Shown one piece after another: positions 8,568 to 15,939 of a stretch of DNA of 64,000 nt (position 1 is its first letter; every line of letters starts with the position of its first letter). The DNA is taken from NCBI GenBank assembly GCA_020633725.1, contig JACKDC010000003.1:310001-374000 (forward strand), given 5' to 3'. The notes under the pieces were generated by a model, which was not told where the DNA came from, did not search any database, and saw only the letters and a program-made list of their open reading frames with translations. This DNA is from Candidatus Latescibacterota bacterium. GTDB lineage: Bacteria > Krumholzibacteriota > Krumholzibacteriia > JACNKJ01. A program made the position numbers and the translations under genes.

Positions 8568-8688
8568 GGGATCCTCGTTGGTGGCCGGAGCGGTGGACGG
8601 GACCGCCCCGCCGGGCCGCCCCGAAGCGGCACCAATCTAGCCTATCCAGACTGGGGAATCAAGAATCCGCCCGCCGGCGCCCGCCGCG

Positions 8689-8715
8689 AAAAAGGGGGAG
8701 CCTCGCGGCTCCCCC
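8689..8715 (-). terminator. Rho-independent terminator (copy A)
   Basis: GGGGGAGCC (8694-8702) pairs with GGCTCCCCC (8707-8715) around TCGC. On the minus strand the stem is followed by five U (8689-8693). It ends the transcript of the gene at 8828-11944. Confidence 0.85.
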
Positions 8716-8829
8716 TCTGCTTCTTCACGCGAGCGAGTGATCGTTTTGGCCGAGCACTCTGCCCGCTAGCGAGCCTTGTGTCCGGGTCGCGCCCCTTCGA
8801 AGCGGGGCGCGAGAGGACACAAGCTCGCT
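8689..8829 (-). repeat. Intergenic three-hairpin element, copy A
   Basis: About 140 bases directly after the stop codon of the FlgD-tailed gene ending at 8828 are repeated at 12938-13075. In minus-strand order there are three hairpins. The first is long: 8823-8829 with 8768-8774, 8815-8822 with 8776-8783, and 8804-8812 with 8787-8795, around the loop TTCGAAGC. The second is a mid hairpin, 8755-8759 with 8735-8739. The third is a GGGGGAGCC/GGCTCCCCC terminator. Differences from copy B in the stems are compensatory. Confidence 0.75.
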
Positions 8830-11800
8830 ACTTCAGGAGCACCATCTTCTCCGTGGCGGTGAAGTCGCCGGCCGTCAGCTTGTAGAAGTACACGCCGCTG
8901 GCCGCACGGCTGCCGCCCTGGTCCTTGCCATCCCACAGGACTTCGTGATCCGCCGCCACCATGGGCTCGTCAACGAGCGTGCGGACCAGACGGCCGCTCA
9001 GGTCGTAGACGTTCAGGTGCACGTGCTCGTTCGTCGCGAGGGCGAACTTGATCGTGGTCGTTGGATTGAAGGGGTTCGGGTAGTTGCCCCGCAGCGCCGA
9101 GTGGGCGGGCACGGTGTCCACACCATCCGGCGACGTGTTGGGCTGGTAGCTGAAGAGGTTGGAGAGCACGTCGCCCACCATCCTCCGCGCGTAGTCGAAG
9201 TTGTTGCCCAGGCCGAAGCCGGCGTCGCGGACGCGCACGTAGCTGAACGGATTGAACAGCACGTGGTTCAGGTGTCCGCCGGCGCTGGTGGCCAGGCCGT
9301 TGCCGTCCGGGTCGCGGTTGAAGATGCCGGCCACCATCGCGGTGCCGCCGTCATCCTCCCACGCGTGGCTCTCCACGCTGAGCGGGTTGCCGCTCGGCGC
9401 GACGGCCGAGAAGTTGTCCAGGCTGGGGCAGCCGCCGTCCACCCAGAAGTAGGGCGTCAGGCCGCCGACTTCCAGCGCCGGATGCGTGGCCACGGTCTTG
9501 GGCACCAGGTTGCCGGTGAAGTCGTCGTAGTACTGGGTGGCCGACAGGAGGCTCGCGCCCAGCACGTCCGACAGGAACGGCTCGCCGTTGCCCAGGTCGT
9601 TGGCGATGAGGTCGCCCATCACCCACAGGTACGTGTCGTGCGTCGAGTTCTCCATGAAGTCGGTCAGGAGCTCGTCGTCGTGGGTCTTGTCGTCGGCCGC
9701 CGTGGTGATGGCACCGCTCGGCACGCCGCCGCTGTCCCACACGATCACGTCGTACTGGTCGAGGTCACCGATCTCGGCGCGGCCGCCGAGGCCGTTCTCC
9801 AGACCCGAACTCGGCGCCTGGGTCAGGTAGGTGTCGTAGCCGGTGTATCCGTTGTAGCGGAAGGCTTCGTCCCACCAGAAGTAGGCGCCGTTGGCGTCGT
9901 CGCAGAACAGCATGCTGGCGCCCGCGGTGGGCAGACAGCGCACGACGTAGGTGCTGCGCAGCGCCGGGTCGGTGGACATCGCCCAGGCCGGCCGCGTGGA
10001 AATGGTCCCGTCCACGGCCTCGGCGCGATAGAAGAACTCGATCACGTCGCCGGGCTCGAAGTAGTTGTCCGCGAAGTCGAACGCGTACTTGCCCAGCGTG
10101 ATGTTCCCCTGCGTCACGGCCGAGTCGGCCTGCATCGTACCCCACGACTCGCCCGCGAAGGACTGGAGGCCGGTCCAGGGCGAGAAGATTCCGTCGCTGC
10201 CGTCCGGGTCCGCCATGGCCGCCACCGGCGTGCCGGCGTGCGGTCCGCTGGGAACGCGGAACCAGAGGTAGAACTCCGGCCGGTTTTCGCCGGCGTCGCC
10301 GTTGAAGGTGGTCTTGATGCCGCCGAGCAGGTCCATGTTGAGCTCGACCATCGTCGAGTCGCCGATCACCACGGTGCTGCCCGCGATGGGACCCACGTCG
10401 TTGCAGCTGTCGATGCGCACCTTGCCCGTGCCCGCCTCGGGGAAGTTGTCCTGGAAGCGGTCGAACGTGCTCACGTCCCAGGCCACGGCCGAGGCGTTGA
10501 TGAGCATCACGCGCACCACGTCGAAGTAGGGCGCCGGCGTGTGGCCGGTGCCGTCACCGTTCGTGTTGCACCAGAACGGGCACATGTCCACGGCGTTCAG
10601 CGCCACGCCGATGCCGTTGACCGTGCCGCCCTGGGCGGACTCGGCCACGTACTGCGTGACGTTCCACTGGGTGTCGAACCACTGCTTGTCGTCGCCGAAG
10701 TAGACGGTGTTGTCGTTCTTGTAGACGCCGAGGCAGGGGCTGCCCACGACCTGCGCCGCCACGCCCCAGCTCTGATAGATCAGGGCGTTCTGCGGCAGGT
10801 CGTAGTAGACCCAGTAGGTCAGCCAGACCTGGGTGTCCGCGGAGACGACCACCGACTGCCCGCTGGGATCGCCGGCCGGGTGCGCGCTCTCGAGCACCGG
10901 GCTGCGGACGTCGTTGTCCAGGTAGGGCGGGCCGTAGATCGTGACGGGAATGGGGTATTCCGGGTTGGTCGTGTTCAGGTCGAAGAAGGCCCAGGCGCAG
11001 GTCACGTTGGTCACGCAGATGTCCTCGGTGAACAGGCCCTGGTACAGGTCGGCGAAGTCGCCCACGCCGGGAGGCGCGGTGGGCGTGAACTCCGTCGGCG
11101 CGATGCCGTCTTCGAAGTCGTACTGGAAGATCGTGACGTCGTCGCGCACCAGCTCGACGTTGTCGATCCAGACCGCGCCGATGTCCGACGTGAACAGGCC
11201 GTCCTCGTCAGACCAGGCGCCGTCCGTCGAGAAGCGCAGCGTCAGGTCGCCGAAGGTGCCGCCGGGGAAGTCCGTCGCCAGCACGGTCAAGTTGACCTGC
11301 ACCAGCACGGCCTCGGCGGAGTTCTGGTTGTCGTAGATCTCTTCGTTGACTCCATCCACGTCGATGAAGACCTGGAAGTGATCCCAGACGTCGCCTTCGT
11401 AGTAGCCGTTCATCACGAAGTTGAGATTCAGGCTGTCGGCGAAGTCGGCGCTCTCGATGACGAGATACTGGTCCCAGTTGTTGCCGTAGCCGTCGCTGTG
11501 GGCCCAGCCGCAGACGTCCTGACGACCGCACCAGAAGGCGTAGTCGTTCGGGCCGCCGCCGGGCGTCCAGGGCTGGCCGGCGCCGGACATGTCGGTGGCG
11601 TGGCCATCGACGATGTGGGCGTCCTCCAGATGCCACCAGTTGCCCTCCTGGGACGTCTTGTCGTGACCATACCAGCCGGCTGCGGCGCAGTCGCCGTTGT
11701 AGTCGAAGGTAAAGCCGCGATCATCGGTCCCCGGCGAGCCGAAGGAGCCATCTCCGGAAGCGGCAAAGAGGAAAAGCGTGTCCTCGCGGACGCTGACGTT

Positions 11801-11944
11801 GGGCTGAGCGGCCTGATCGCGCAGGACCTCCGAGCCCAGGCGCTGGTAGATGCGCTCCGCGGGCCCGGTCGGACGAGCCATCGCGGAGGCGGCCATCACC
11901 AGCACCAACGCCGTCGCGAGGGCAATGACGGTGAATCGCTTCAT
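8828..11944 (-). CDS. Large secreted FlgD-tailed protein
   Basis: The protein has 1038 residues. The start at 11944 gives a signal peptide (MKRFTVIALATALVLVMAASAMA) with TTGGAGGGTGAC upstream. The mature region is Asp/Gly/Trp-rich with several beta-sandwich-like segments (for example FYLWFRVPSGPHAGTPVAAM and GDVIEFFYRAEAVDGTISTRPAW). A DUF4350-like or ThuA-like stretch follows, where DQYDVIVWDSGG precedes DELLTDFMENSTHDTYLWVMG. The last 90 residues are a FlgD-type Ig-like domain (NYPNPFNPTTTIKFAL, VYDLSGRLVRTL, WDGKDQGGSRAASGVYFY) ending KMVLLK. This tail is typical of exported, possibly surface-anchored proteins of FCB-type bacteria. No catalytic motif is evident. Confidence 0.85.
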   Translation of the reverse strand: MKRFTVIALATALVLVMAASAMARPTGPAERIYQRLGSEVLRDQAAQPNVSVREDTLFLFAASGDGSFGSPGTDDRGFTFDYNGDCAAAGWYGHDKTSQEGNWWHLEDAHIVDGHATDMSGAGQPWTPGGGPNDYAFWCGRQDVCGWAHSDGYGNNWDQYLVIESADFADSLNLNFVMNGYYEGDVWDHFQVFIDVDGVNEEIYDNQNSAEAVLVQVNLTVLATDFPGGTFGDLTLRFSTDGAWSDEDGLFTSDIGAVWIDNVELVRDDVTIFQYDFEDGIAPTEFTPTAPPGVGDFADLYQGLFTEDICVTNVTCAWAFFDLNTTNPEYPIPVTIYGPPYLDNDVRSPVLESAHPAGDPSGQSVVVSADTQVWLTYWVYYDLPQNALIYQSWGVAAQVVGSPCLGVYKNDNTVYFGDDKQWFDTQWNVTQYVAESAQGGTVNGIGVALNAVDMCPFWCNTNGDGTGHTPAPYFDVVRVMLINASAVAWDVSTFDRFQDNFPEAGTGKVRIDSCNDVGPIAGSTVVIGDSTMVELNMDLLGGIKTTFNGDAGENRPEFYLWFRVPSGPHAGTPVAAMADPDGSDGIFSPWTGLQSFAGESWGTMQADSAVTQGNITLGKYAFDFADNYFEPGDVIEFFYRAEAVDGTISTRPAWAMSTDPALRSTYVVRCLPTAGASMLFCDDANGAYFWWDEAFRYNGYTGYDTYLTQAPSSGLENGLGGRAEIGDLDQYDVIVWDSGGVPSGAITTAADDKTHDDELLTDFMENSTHDTYLWVMGDLIANDLGNGEPFLSDVLGASLLSATQYYDDFTGNLVPKTVATHPALEVGGLTPYFWVDGGCPSLDNFSAVAPSGNPLSVESHAWEDDGGTAMVAGIFNRDPDGNGLATSAGGHLNHVLFNPFSYVRVRDAGFGLGNNFDYARRMVGDVLSNLFSYQPNTSPDGVDTVPAHSALRGNYPNPFNPTTTIKFALATNEHVHLNVYDLSGRLVRTLVDEPMVAADHEVLWDGKDQGGSRAASGVYFYKLTAGDFTATEKMVLLK

Positions 11945-12141
11945 GTCACCCTCCAAGTGAGCGTTGAGCAGTTCTATACGAGACGCGTTTTTCTCATGGG
12001 GGCATGACGGCCGCCTGCCGGGGAATGCCGGCGACCAAGGAGACGGCCCTCTCCGAGGGCTGAGACGAGCTCCGGTATCATGCAACCGCATCAGGTCGAG
12101 GTGAGCGTTCCCGACCGTCGCGGCAGGTGGGTGGCGAGTGA

Positions 12142-12170
12142 AGTCTAATTGATCCGCTGGGGGCGGGCAA
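12142..12170 (-). promoter_or_regulatory. Candidate sigma-70-type promoter for the gene at 8828-11944
   Basis: On the minus strand TTGCCC (12165-12170) and TAGACT (12142-12147) are spaced by 17 bases. They give a leader of about 190 bases before the ATG at 11944. The leader (11945-12135) contains small inverted repeats but no riboswitch I can name. Confidence 0.4.
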
Positions 12171-12192
12171 AGAAAATCGCCGCGGGCGGCTA

Positions 12193-12864
12193 CTAGTAGA
12201 GGCTCTTGATCGCCGACCAGCTCGTGGGCTCCACGGCGACGATCTCGTCCAGCGAAACGGTCACCGTGAGCAGGATCTCGCCGAGGCCGAAATCACTCAT
12301 ATACTCCGGGTTGGCGATGTGATCGCGATCGCCATTTCGCGGCTCGGTCTCGTAGTAGTCGAAGACTACGGAGATGTGCTCATGGTCAACGGCGGCATCC
12401 CCCCATAGCACCGGAGCAGGTTGCACATAGCTCCCCGAGAGTGGCCGGACGAAGATCCCCACGCTTTCATCTTCATCCGAGGGGAAGTTCCAGGGGATGT
12501 TCCCGAAGCTCAGATGTTCCCAGCAGTCATTGCAGGTCGTGGTGAACACGCCCAGGGAAGTACCGAGGGCGTAAAGGTCCTCGGACTCGAGTCGAGCACA
12601 AAGCCAGACCTCGTAGTACTGCCCTGAATCAGGGTAGTCGCCCCCATGGTAGAACGAAAACTCGGGAATGTACCAGATGCCCGAAGCAGGCTGAATGGGG
12701 TACATGAACGAACCTGCCAGATAGTGCTCGTTGAGCCCCGAAAGCGGATAGGCCGGCTGGCCGTCGTGGTATTGGAAGGTGACGAGTTCGGCAGGCGCAG
12801 AGCGGGCAAGAAGCGCCAGCGCGCACGTCGCGATCACGACACCGAGCAATCTCCGCAGGTTCAT
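12193..12864 (-). CDS. Small secreted hypothetical protein with C-terminal SAIKSLY motif
   Basis: The protein has 223 residues. The start at 12864, behind GAGGAGGTGGAG, gives a signal peptide (MNLRRLLGVVIATCALALLARSAPA) ending near AELVTFQY. I do not recognise the mature domain. It is rich in Tyr, Phe, Ser and Asp, contains one CNDC pair (possible disulfide) and looks all-beta. It has no FlgD tail. It ends VEPTSWSAIKSLY, nearly the same as the secreted protein at 5605-6213. By eye its codon use is less GC-rich than its neighbours, which may mean relaxed constraint or later acquisition. A compact promoter lies directly upstream (12886-12914). Confidence 0.75.
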   Translation of the reverse strand: MNLRRLLGVVIATCALALLARSAPAELVTFQYHDGQPAYPLSGLNEHYLAGSFMYPIQPASGIWYIPEFSFYHGGDYPDSGQYYEVWLCARLESEDLYALGTSLGVFTTTCNDCWEHLSFGNIPWNFPSDEDESVGIFVRPLSGSYVQPAPVLWGDAAVDHEHISVVFDYYETEPRNGDRDHIANPEYMSDFGLGEILLTVTVSLDEIVAVEPTSWSAIKSLY

Positions 12865-12885
12865 CCTCCACCTCCTCGCTCCACC

Positions 12886-12914
12886 AGCATAGATGCATCG
12901 CCGACCCGGAGCAA
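12886..12914 (-). promoter_or_regulatory. Sigma-70-type promoter for the gene at 12193-12864
   Basis: On the minus strand TTGCTC (12909-12914) and TATGCT (12886-12891) are spaced by 17 bases. They sit just upstream of the Shine-Dalgarno, giving a very short leader. The same -10 hexamer is proposed for the other small secreted gene (6314-6319). Confidence 0.5.
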
Positions 12915-12937
12915 GCCACCCTTCGTCCACCAACAAG

Positions 12938-12963
12938 AAAAGGGGGAGCCACTGGGCTCCCCC
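12938..12963 (-). terminator. Rho-independent terminator (copy B)
   Basis: GGGGGAGCC (12942-12950) pairs with GGCTCCCCC (12955-12963). On the minus strand the stem is followed by four U (12938-12941). It ends the transcript of the thioredoxin-fold gene at 13077-15080. Confidence 0.8.
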
Positions 12964-13075
12964 TCACATTCTTCACGCGAGCGAGCGATCGCTTTGGCCG
13001 AGCGCTCTGCCCGCGAGCAGGCGCGTGTCCGGGTCGCGCGCCTTCGAAGCGGCGCGCGAGAGGACACGCGACTGC
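12938..13075 (-). repeat. Intergenic three-hairpin element, copy B
   Basis: This second copy of the element at 8689-8829 again lies directly after the stop codon of a FlgD-tailed gene (13077). Stems are 13072-13075 with 13017-13020, 13062-13070 with 13022-13030, and 13051-13059 with 13034-13042, around the identical loop TTCGAAGC. A mid hairpin (GAGCG/CGCTC) and a terminator stem with the same arms but a different loop (ACTG) follow. Positions that differ from copy A in the stems remain paired. Confidence 0.75.
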
Positions 13076-13076
13076 G

Positions 13077-15080
13077 TCACTTCAGAAGCAGCATCTTCCT
13101 CGTCTGCTGCGCCTCCGCGCTGCGCAGACTGTAGAAGTAGACGCCCGACGGCAGCGTATTGCCGGCGTCGTCCTTGCCGTCCCAGACAACCTCGTTCTGA
13201 CCGGCGGCCTGCGGGCCGTCGATCAGCACGCGCAGGTGACGACCCGACGCGTCATAGACCGACAGGTTCGCGTCGCCCGCGCTGGGCAGGGCGTAGCGGA
13301 TGACGGTCTTCGGGTTGAAGGGATTCGGCTGGTTCTGGTCCAGGCGCAGAGCCACGGGCACCGGTCCGTCCGGCGTGTCCGTGAGGTCGCGCTGAAGCCA
13401 GAGCACCGACTTCTGCATGAGCTGCGCGCGATCCGCCGCGTTGTCGATGGCCTCGAAGCCGAAGCCCAGGTAGACGACGCGGTAGACCGGCGTGTCCACG
13501 GCGATGCCGGCGTTGTAGGTCGTGCTATAGGTCAGGATCGTGTGGGCCGCCGCGTCACGAGGCGCGATGGCATCCGGGTAATCCTGGTTGTTGGCTCCAT
13601 CGCCGCCCTGGATCACGAGGTCCAGGCCATCGGTGATGAAGTCGCCCGCCACACCGTCGATCGTGTAGTCGTTGGTGTCGTCGGCGACGAAGTTCGCGTG
13701 CAGGTAGTCGTGGTACCAGACCAGCGCCGCACCGCCCTGGTCGTTGCTGTCCCAGCCCACGTCCTGACCGCTGATGAACAGCGCGCCGCCACCGTCGAGG
13801 TAGGCGCCGAGCGCCGCGCGATCGGCGTCATCGAGGGTGGGGAAGGCGAAGCCGACGTCCCAGACCACGACGCTGAAGTTCGACAGGATGCCCGCGCTCA
13901 GCGCGGCGCTGCCGCGGTCCCAGATCGCGTAGCTGCGGCCCGTCGTGTCCAGCGCCGGCCCGTAGTAATCGCTCTCGAAGCTCTCGGCGCCGTCGTCGTC
14001 CACCAGCAAGATCTCCGTGTCGGCGGTGATGACCGAGTACTTCACCTGACGATCGGTGCCGTCACCCTGGCTGTGGATCGTGAGCGCTACCGCGCCGCCA
14101 CCGCTCGAGCCGGTCTCCACGACCACGTTGAAGCTCGCGCGGGCGCCGGCCGCCAGGTTCACCGGCAGCGACGTGTAGTTGTTCACGCCGTCGGTGAAGT
14201 AGGCGTTCCAGTCGCCGGGCATGCCGCTCGTGTCGAGGGCCAGGTCGTAGGTGTCGGAGGAGTCGCCCATGTTGAACAGCGCGAACTCGTCGAACTGGTG
14301 GCTGCCGCTGTCCACCACCACGCGCTCGCCGAGCGAGTAGTAGCGGAACGCGTACGGGCCCGTGGGCACGGAGTTGCACGACTGCAGGATGACCTTGTCC
14401 GAGTCACGCTGCAGGAAGGCGATGATGCGCATGTTGGCCGTGTTCCAGCTCGGATCCAGCGTGAAGTTCGCCGTGTGGGTCTGCTCCTGGCCGTTGCCGT
14501 CGATCGTGATCGCGATGTCGTCCACGATGTCGCGCAGCACATCCTGCTCGTAGTCGCCGGAGTACAGGCAATCGTTCTCGATCAGGCAGACGTGCACGAC
14601 GTGCCCGGTGATGTCGGCGACATCGTCCTCGAGGGCGATGCGCGTGGTCACGTAGGGGCTCACGCCGAGGTCGAAGTCCGTGATCTCCACCACCCAGGGC
14701 GTGGCGTCGGGGAGCATGGACTGGACGATCGCGTCGTACGGACCGCCGTCGATCACGTCCGTGCCCGCGCCCACCAGGACATTGGTGCCCTGCCAGACGA
14801 GGGTCGGGAACGCGCTGGCGCCGTAGTACGAGATGCGGGCGAGGCCGTCAGGGCAACTGCCCAGGCCGCCGCTCGAGTTGCTCAGGTAGCGAATGGAATT
14901 GAACTCAGTACCGTCATAACGGCCCGACATCACGGCCAGGCCTGCGTATGCACGCGGACAGTACACTCACCAGGTGGCAGAGATCATCTCCGCCACGACG
15001 GTGCGGGGCACCAGGGCGTAGGCCTGGGCGCTGACGAGCAGGAGCAGCGCGGCGGCCAGGATCAAGCGGAGGCGCGTCAT
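13077..15080 (-). CDS. Secreted thioredoxin-fold, FlgD-tailed protein with in-frame UGA: putative selenoprotein (UxxC)
   Basis: Read through one UGA, the frame gives 667 residues. ATG at 15080, after AGGAGGAATCC, starts a signal peptide (MTRLRLILAAALLLLVSAQAYA). Residues 28-37 are VVAEMISATW. Codon 38 is UGA (14969-14967), and the frame continues VYCPRAYAGLAVM. Homologous thioredoxin-like and Omp28-like secreted proteins carry TWCxxCP at this point, so UGA replaces the first active-site Cys, giving U38-V-Y-C41-P. The cis-Pro loop (SAFPTLVW, P92) completes the fold. Beta-rich modules follow. Then comes a ThuA/DUF4350-like stretch (LGAYLDGGGALFISGQDVGW) and a FlgD-type tail ending KMLLLK. TGA is a normal stop elsewhere in the window. 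Alternatives are a nonsense mutation or sequencing error. No sel genes are in the window. Confidence 0.8.
14941..14969 (-). promoter_or_regulatory. UGA codon with candidate bacterial SECIS hairpin
   Basis: The UGA is at 14969-14967. In the mRNA the next 15 bases are followed by a loop GCAU (14951-14948) closed by GCGU/ACGC (14955-14952 with 14947-14944). The stem extends by CC/GG across one bulged A. A G at the first loop position and a UGA-to-loop distance of about 16 nt fit what I recall of the bacterial SECIS consensus. The stem is short, so this is suggestive only. Confidence 0.5.
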
Positions 15081-15212
15081 GGATTCCTCCTGAAGGGCAT
15101 GGAGAACACACCCGGCCCGCGGCAGCGGACCGGTTTAGCGGATATGGGACAATCTTAGCAGGAATGCAGGCGCAAGTCAGCGGAATTCACCTGCCGCGGA
15201 CCGGAATCGCGC

Positions 15213-15542
15213 TCAGGCCCGCCCCTGGCAATCGGGGCAGGGGCAGATCGCCCTGAGGTGGTCGAAGCTGAAGATCCCCGTGCCGTGCCCGTCGCTGAAG
15301 ATCGGCTGCACGGCGTAGCGCCCCACGAGCTGCAGGCTCACGGGGTGGACGTCCTCCGGCACGCTGGCCGGGTCCAGCAGGGGCACGCCGCTGACCTCGT
15401 CCACGCAGACCGCGCAGCGGCAGTTCAGGCGCAGGTAGCGCGCCGGGTAGAGGCTCGTGTGGCCGTCGGCCCAGACGATCTCCACGTCGTGCTCGCCATG
15501 ACGGCGGATGCTCTTGGGCGTGTTGCCAACCTGCTGGGCCAT
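15213..15542 (-). CDS. DUF971 domain protein (gamma-butyrobetaine hydroxylase N-terminal-like)
   Basis: This 109-residue protein has the DUF971 pattern. It begins with VEIVWADGHTSLYPARYLR, then RCAVCVDEVSG, then VGRYAVQPIFSDGHGTGIFSFDHLR and a terminal CPCPDC. The paired cysteines suggest a metal or Fe-S site. The ATG at 15542 follows GTAGGAGAGCGC; longer in-frame starts add unstructured Arg-rich sequence. DUF971 is often fused to or adjacent to Mrp/ApbC P-loop ATPases. An Mrp gene does lie on the same strand at 20504-21592, although two large secreted-protein genes separate them. A role in Fe-S protein maturation is inferred from that association. Confidence 0.85.
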   Translation of the reverse strand: MAQQVGNTPKSIRRHGEHDVEIVWADGHTSLYPARYLRLNCRCAVCVDEVSGVPLLDPASVPEDVHPVSLQLVGRYAVQPIFSDGHGTGIFSFDHLRAICPCPDCQGRA

Positions 15543-15703
15543 GCGCTCTCCTACGCTCGTGTGACTCGAAGGTAGGCGCAGCCGCGCCGGCCGCAAGGCG
15601 TGGGTTCGCCGCGGTCGGATTCCTGACACCGATGTCCTGCTCGCCCCCGGGGGCGGGTGTCCAGTTCGCTGGAAGATTCTGCGGCGATCTGAGCTTGCCG
15701 CCC

Positions 15704-15746
15704 TTGACGGCCTTCGCATGATACTATACATTGGTATCTAGCGCAA
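15704..15746 (-). promoter_or_regulatory. Overlapping divergent promoter-like sequences upstream of the DUF971 gene
   Basis: Minus strand: TTGCGC (15741-15746), 17 bases, TATCAT (15718-15723), suitable for the DUF971 gene with a leader of about 170 bases. Plus strand: TTGACG (15704-15709), 17 bases, TACATT (15727-15732), pointing into a region with no plus-strand gene. An imperfect GATAC/GTATC dyad lies between them. Confidence 0.4.
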
Positions 15747-15877
15747 GCCTTCCACAGCACTTTCCTGGGGCAAGCACCATGGGGACTCGAAACTCCGCGC
15801 GCCGCGACAGCCGGTCAAATCAGGCAGGTGCGGGGCTCTCTCTACCCGCCCCCGGGGGCGGGTGAAAAGCCGTGCAA

Positions 15878-15908
15878 CAGAAAGCCCGGCGACGCGTGGT
15901 CGCCGGGC
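15878..15908 (-). terminator. Hairpin terminator of the Ycf48-like gene at 15940
   Basis: GCCCGGCGAC (15884-15893) pairs perfectly with GTCGCCGGGC (15899-15908) around a five-base loop. On the minus strand it is followed by UUUCUGUU, a moderate U-tract. It lies about 30 bases after the stop codon at 15940. Confidence 0.65.
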
Positions 15909-15939
15909 CCGAAGTCGTGCTCTGAACGAGAGTGCAGCG

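Larger units (their letters stand above)
15543..15939. other. 397-base intergenic region with palindromes and overlapping promoters
   Basis: There is no credible gene here. It holds two GC palindromes built on GCCCCCGGGGGC (15642-15655 and the 20-base perfect 15844-15863), a pair of opposed promoter-like sequences around 15704-15746, and a terminator for the gene ending at 15940. The rest shows nothing I can interpret. Confidence 0.6.

Noticed and set aside
8945..12007. Very long open frame on the plus strand opposite the gene at 8828-11944
   Set aside because: It is a GC-skew shadow: composition is His/Arg/Val/Gln-rich, it has no family motifs, and the minus frame has a signal peptide, Shine-Dalgarno and FlgD tail.
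12010..12110. TPP-riboswitch-like phrases (CTGAGA and CCGGGGAATGCCGGCG) on the plus strand
   Set aside because: The order of elements is reversed relative to the TPP aptamer, and no plus-strand gene follows. On the minus strand the needed CTGAGA is absent.
14967..14969. UGA as a simple stop making a 37-residue peptide, or UGA read as tryptophan
   Set aside because: The signal peptide and thioredoxin domain are in one frame across it, TGA is a normal stop elsewhere in the window, and Trp at this place would break the CxxC motif. A nonsense mutation or sequencing error remains possible and is listed as the refuting case.
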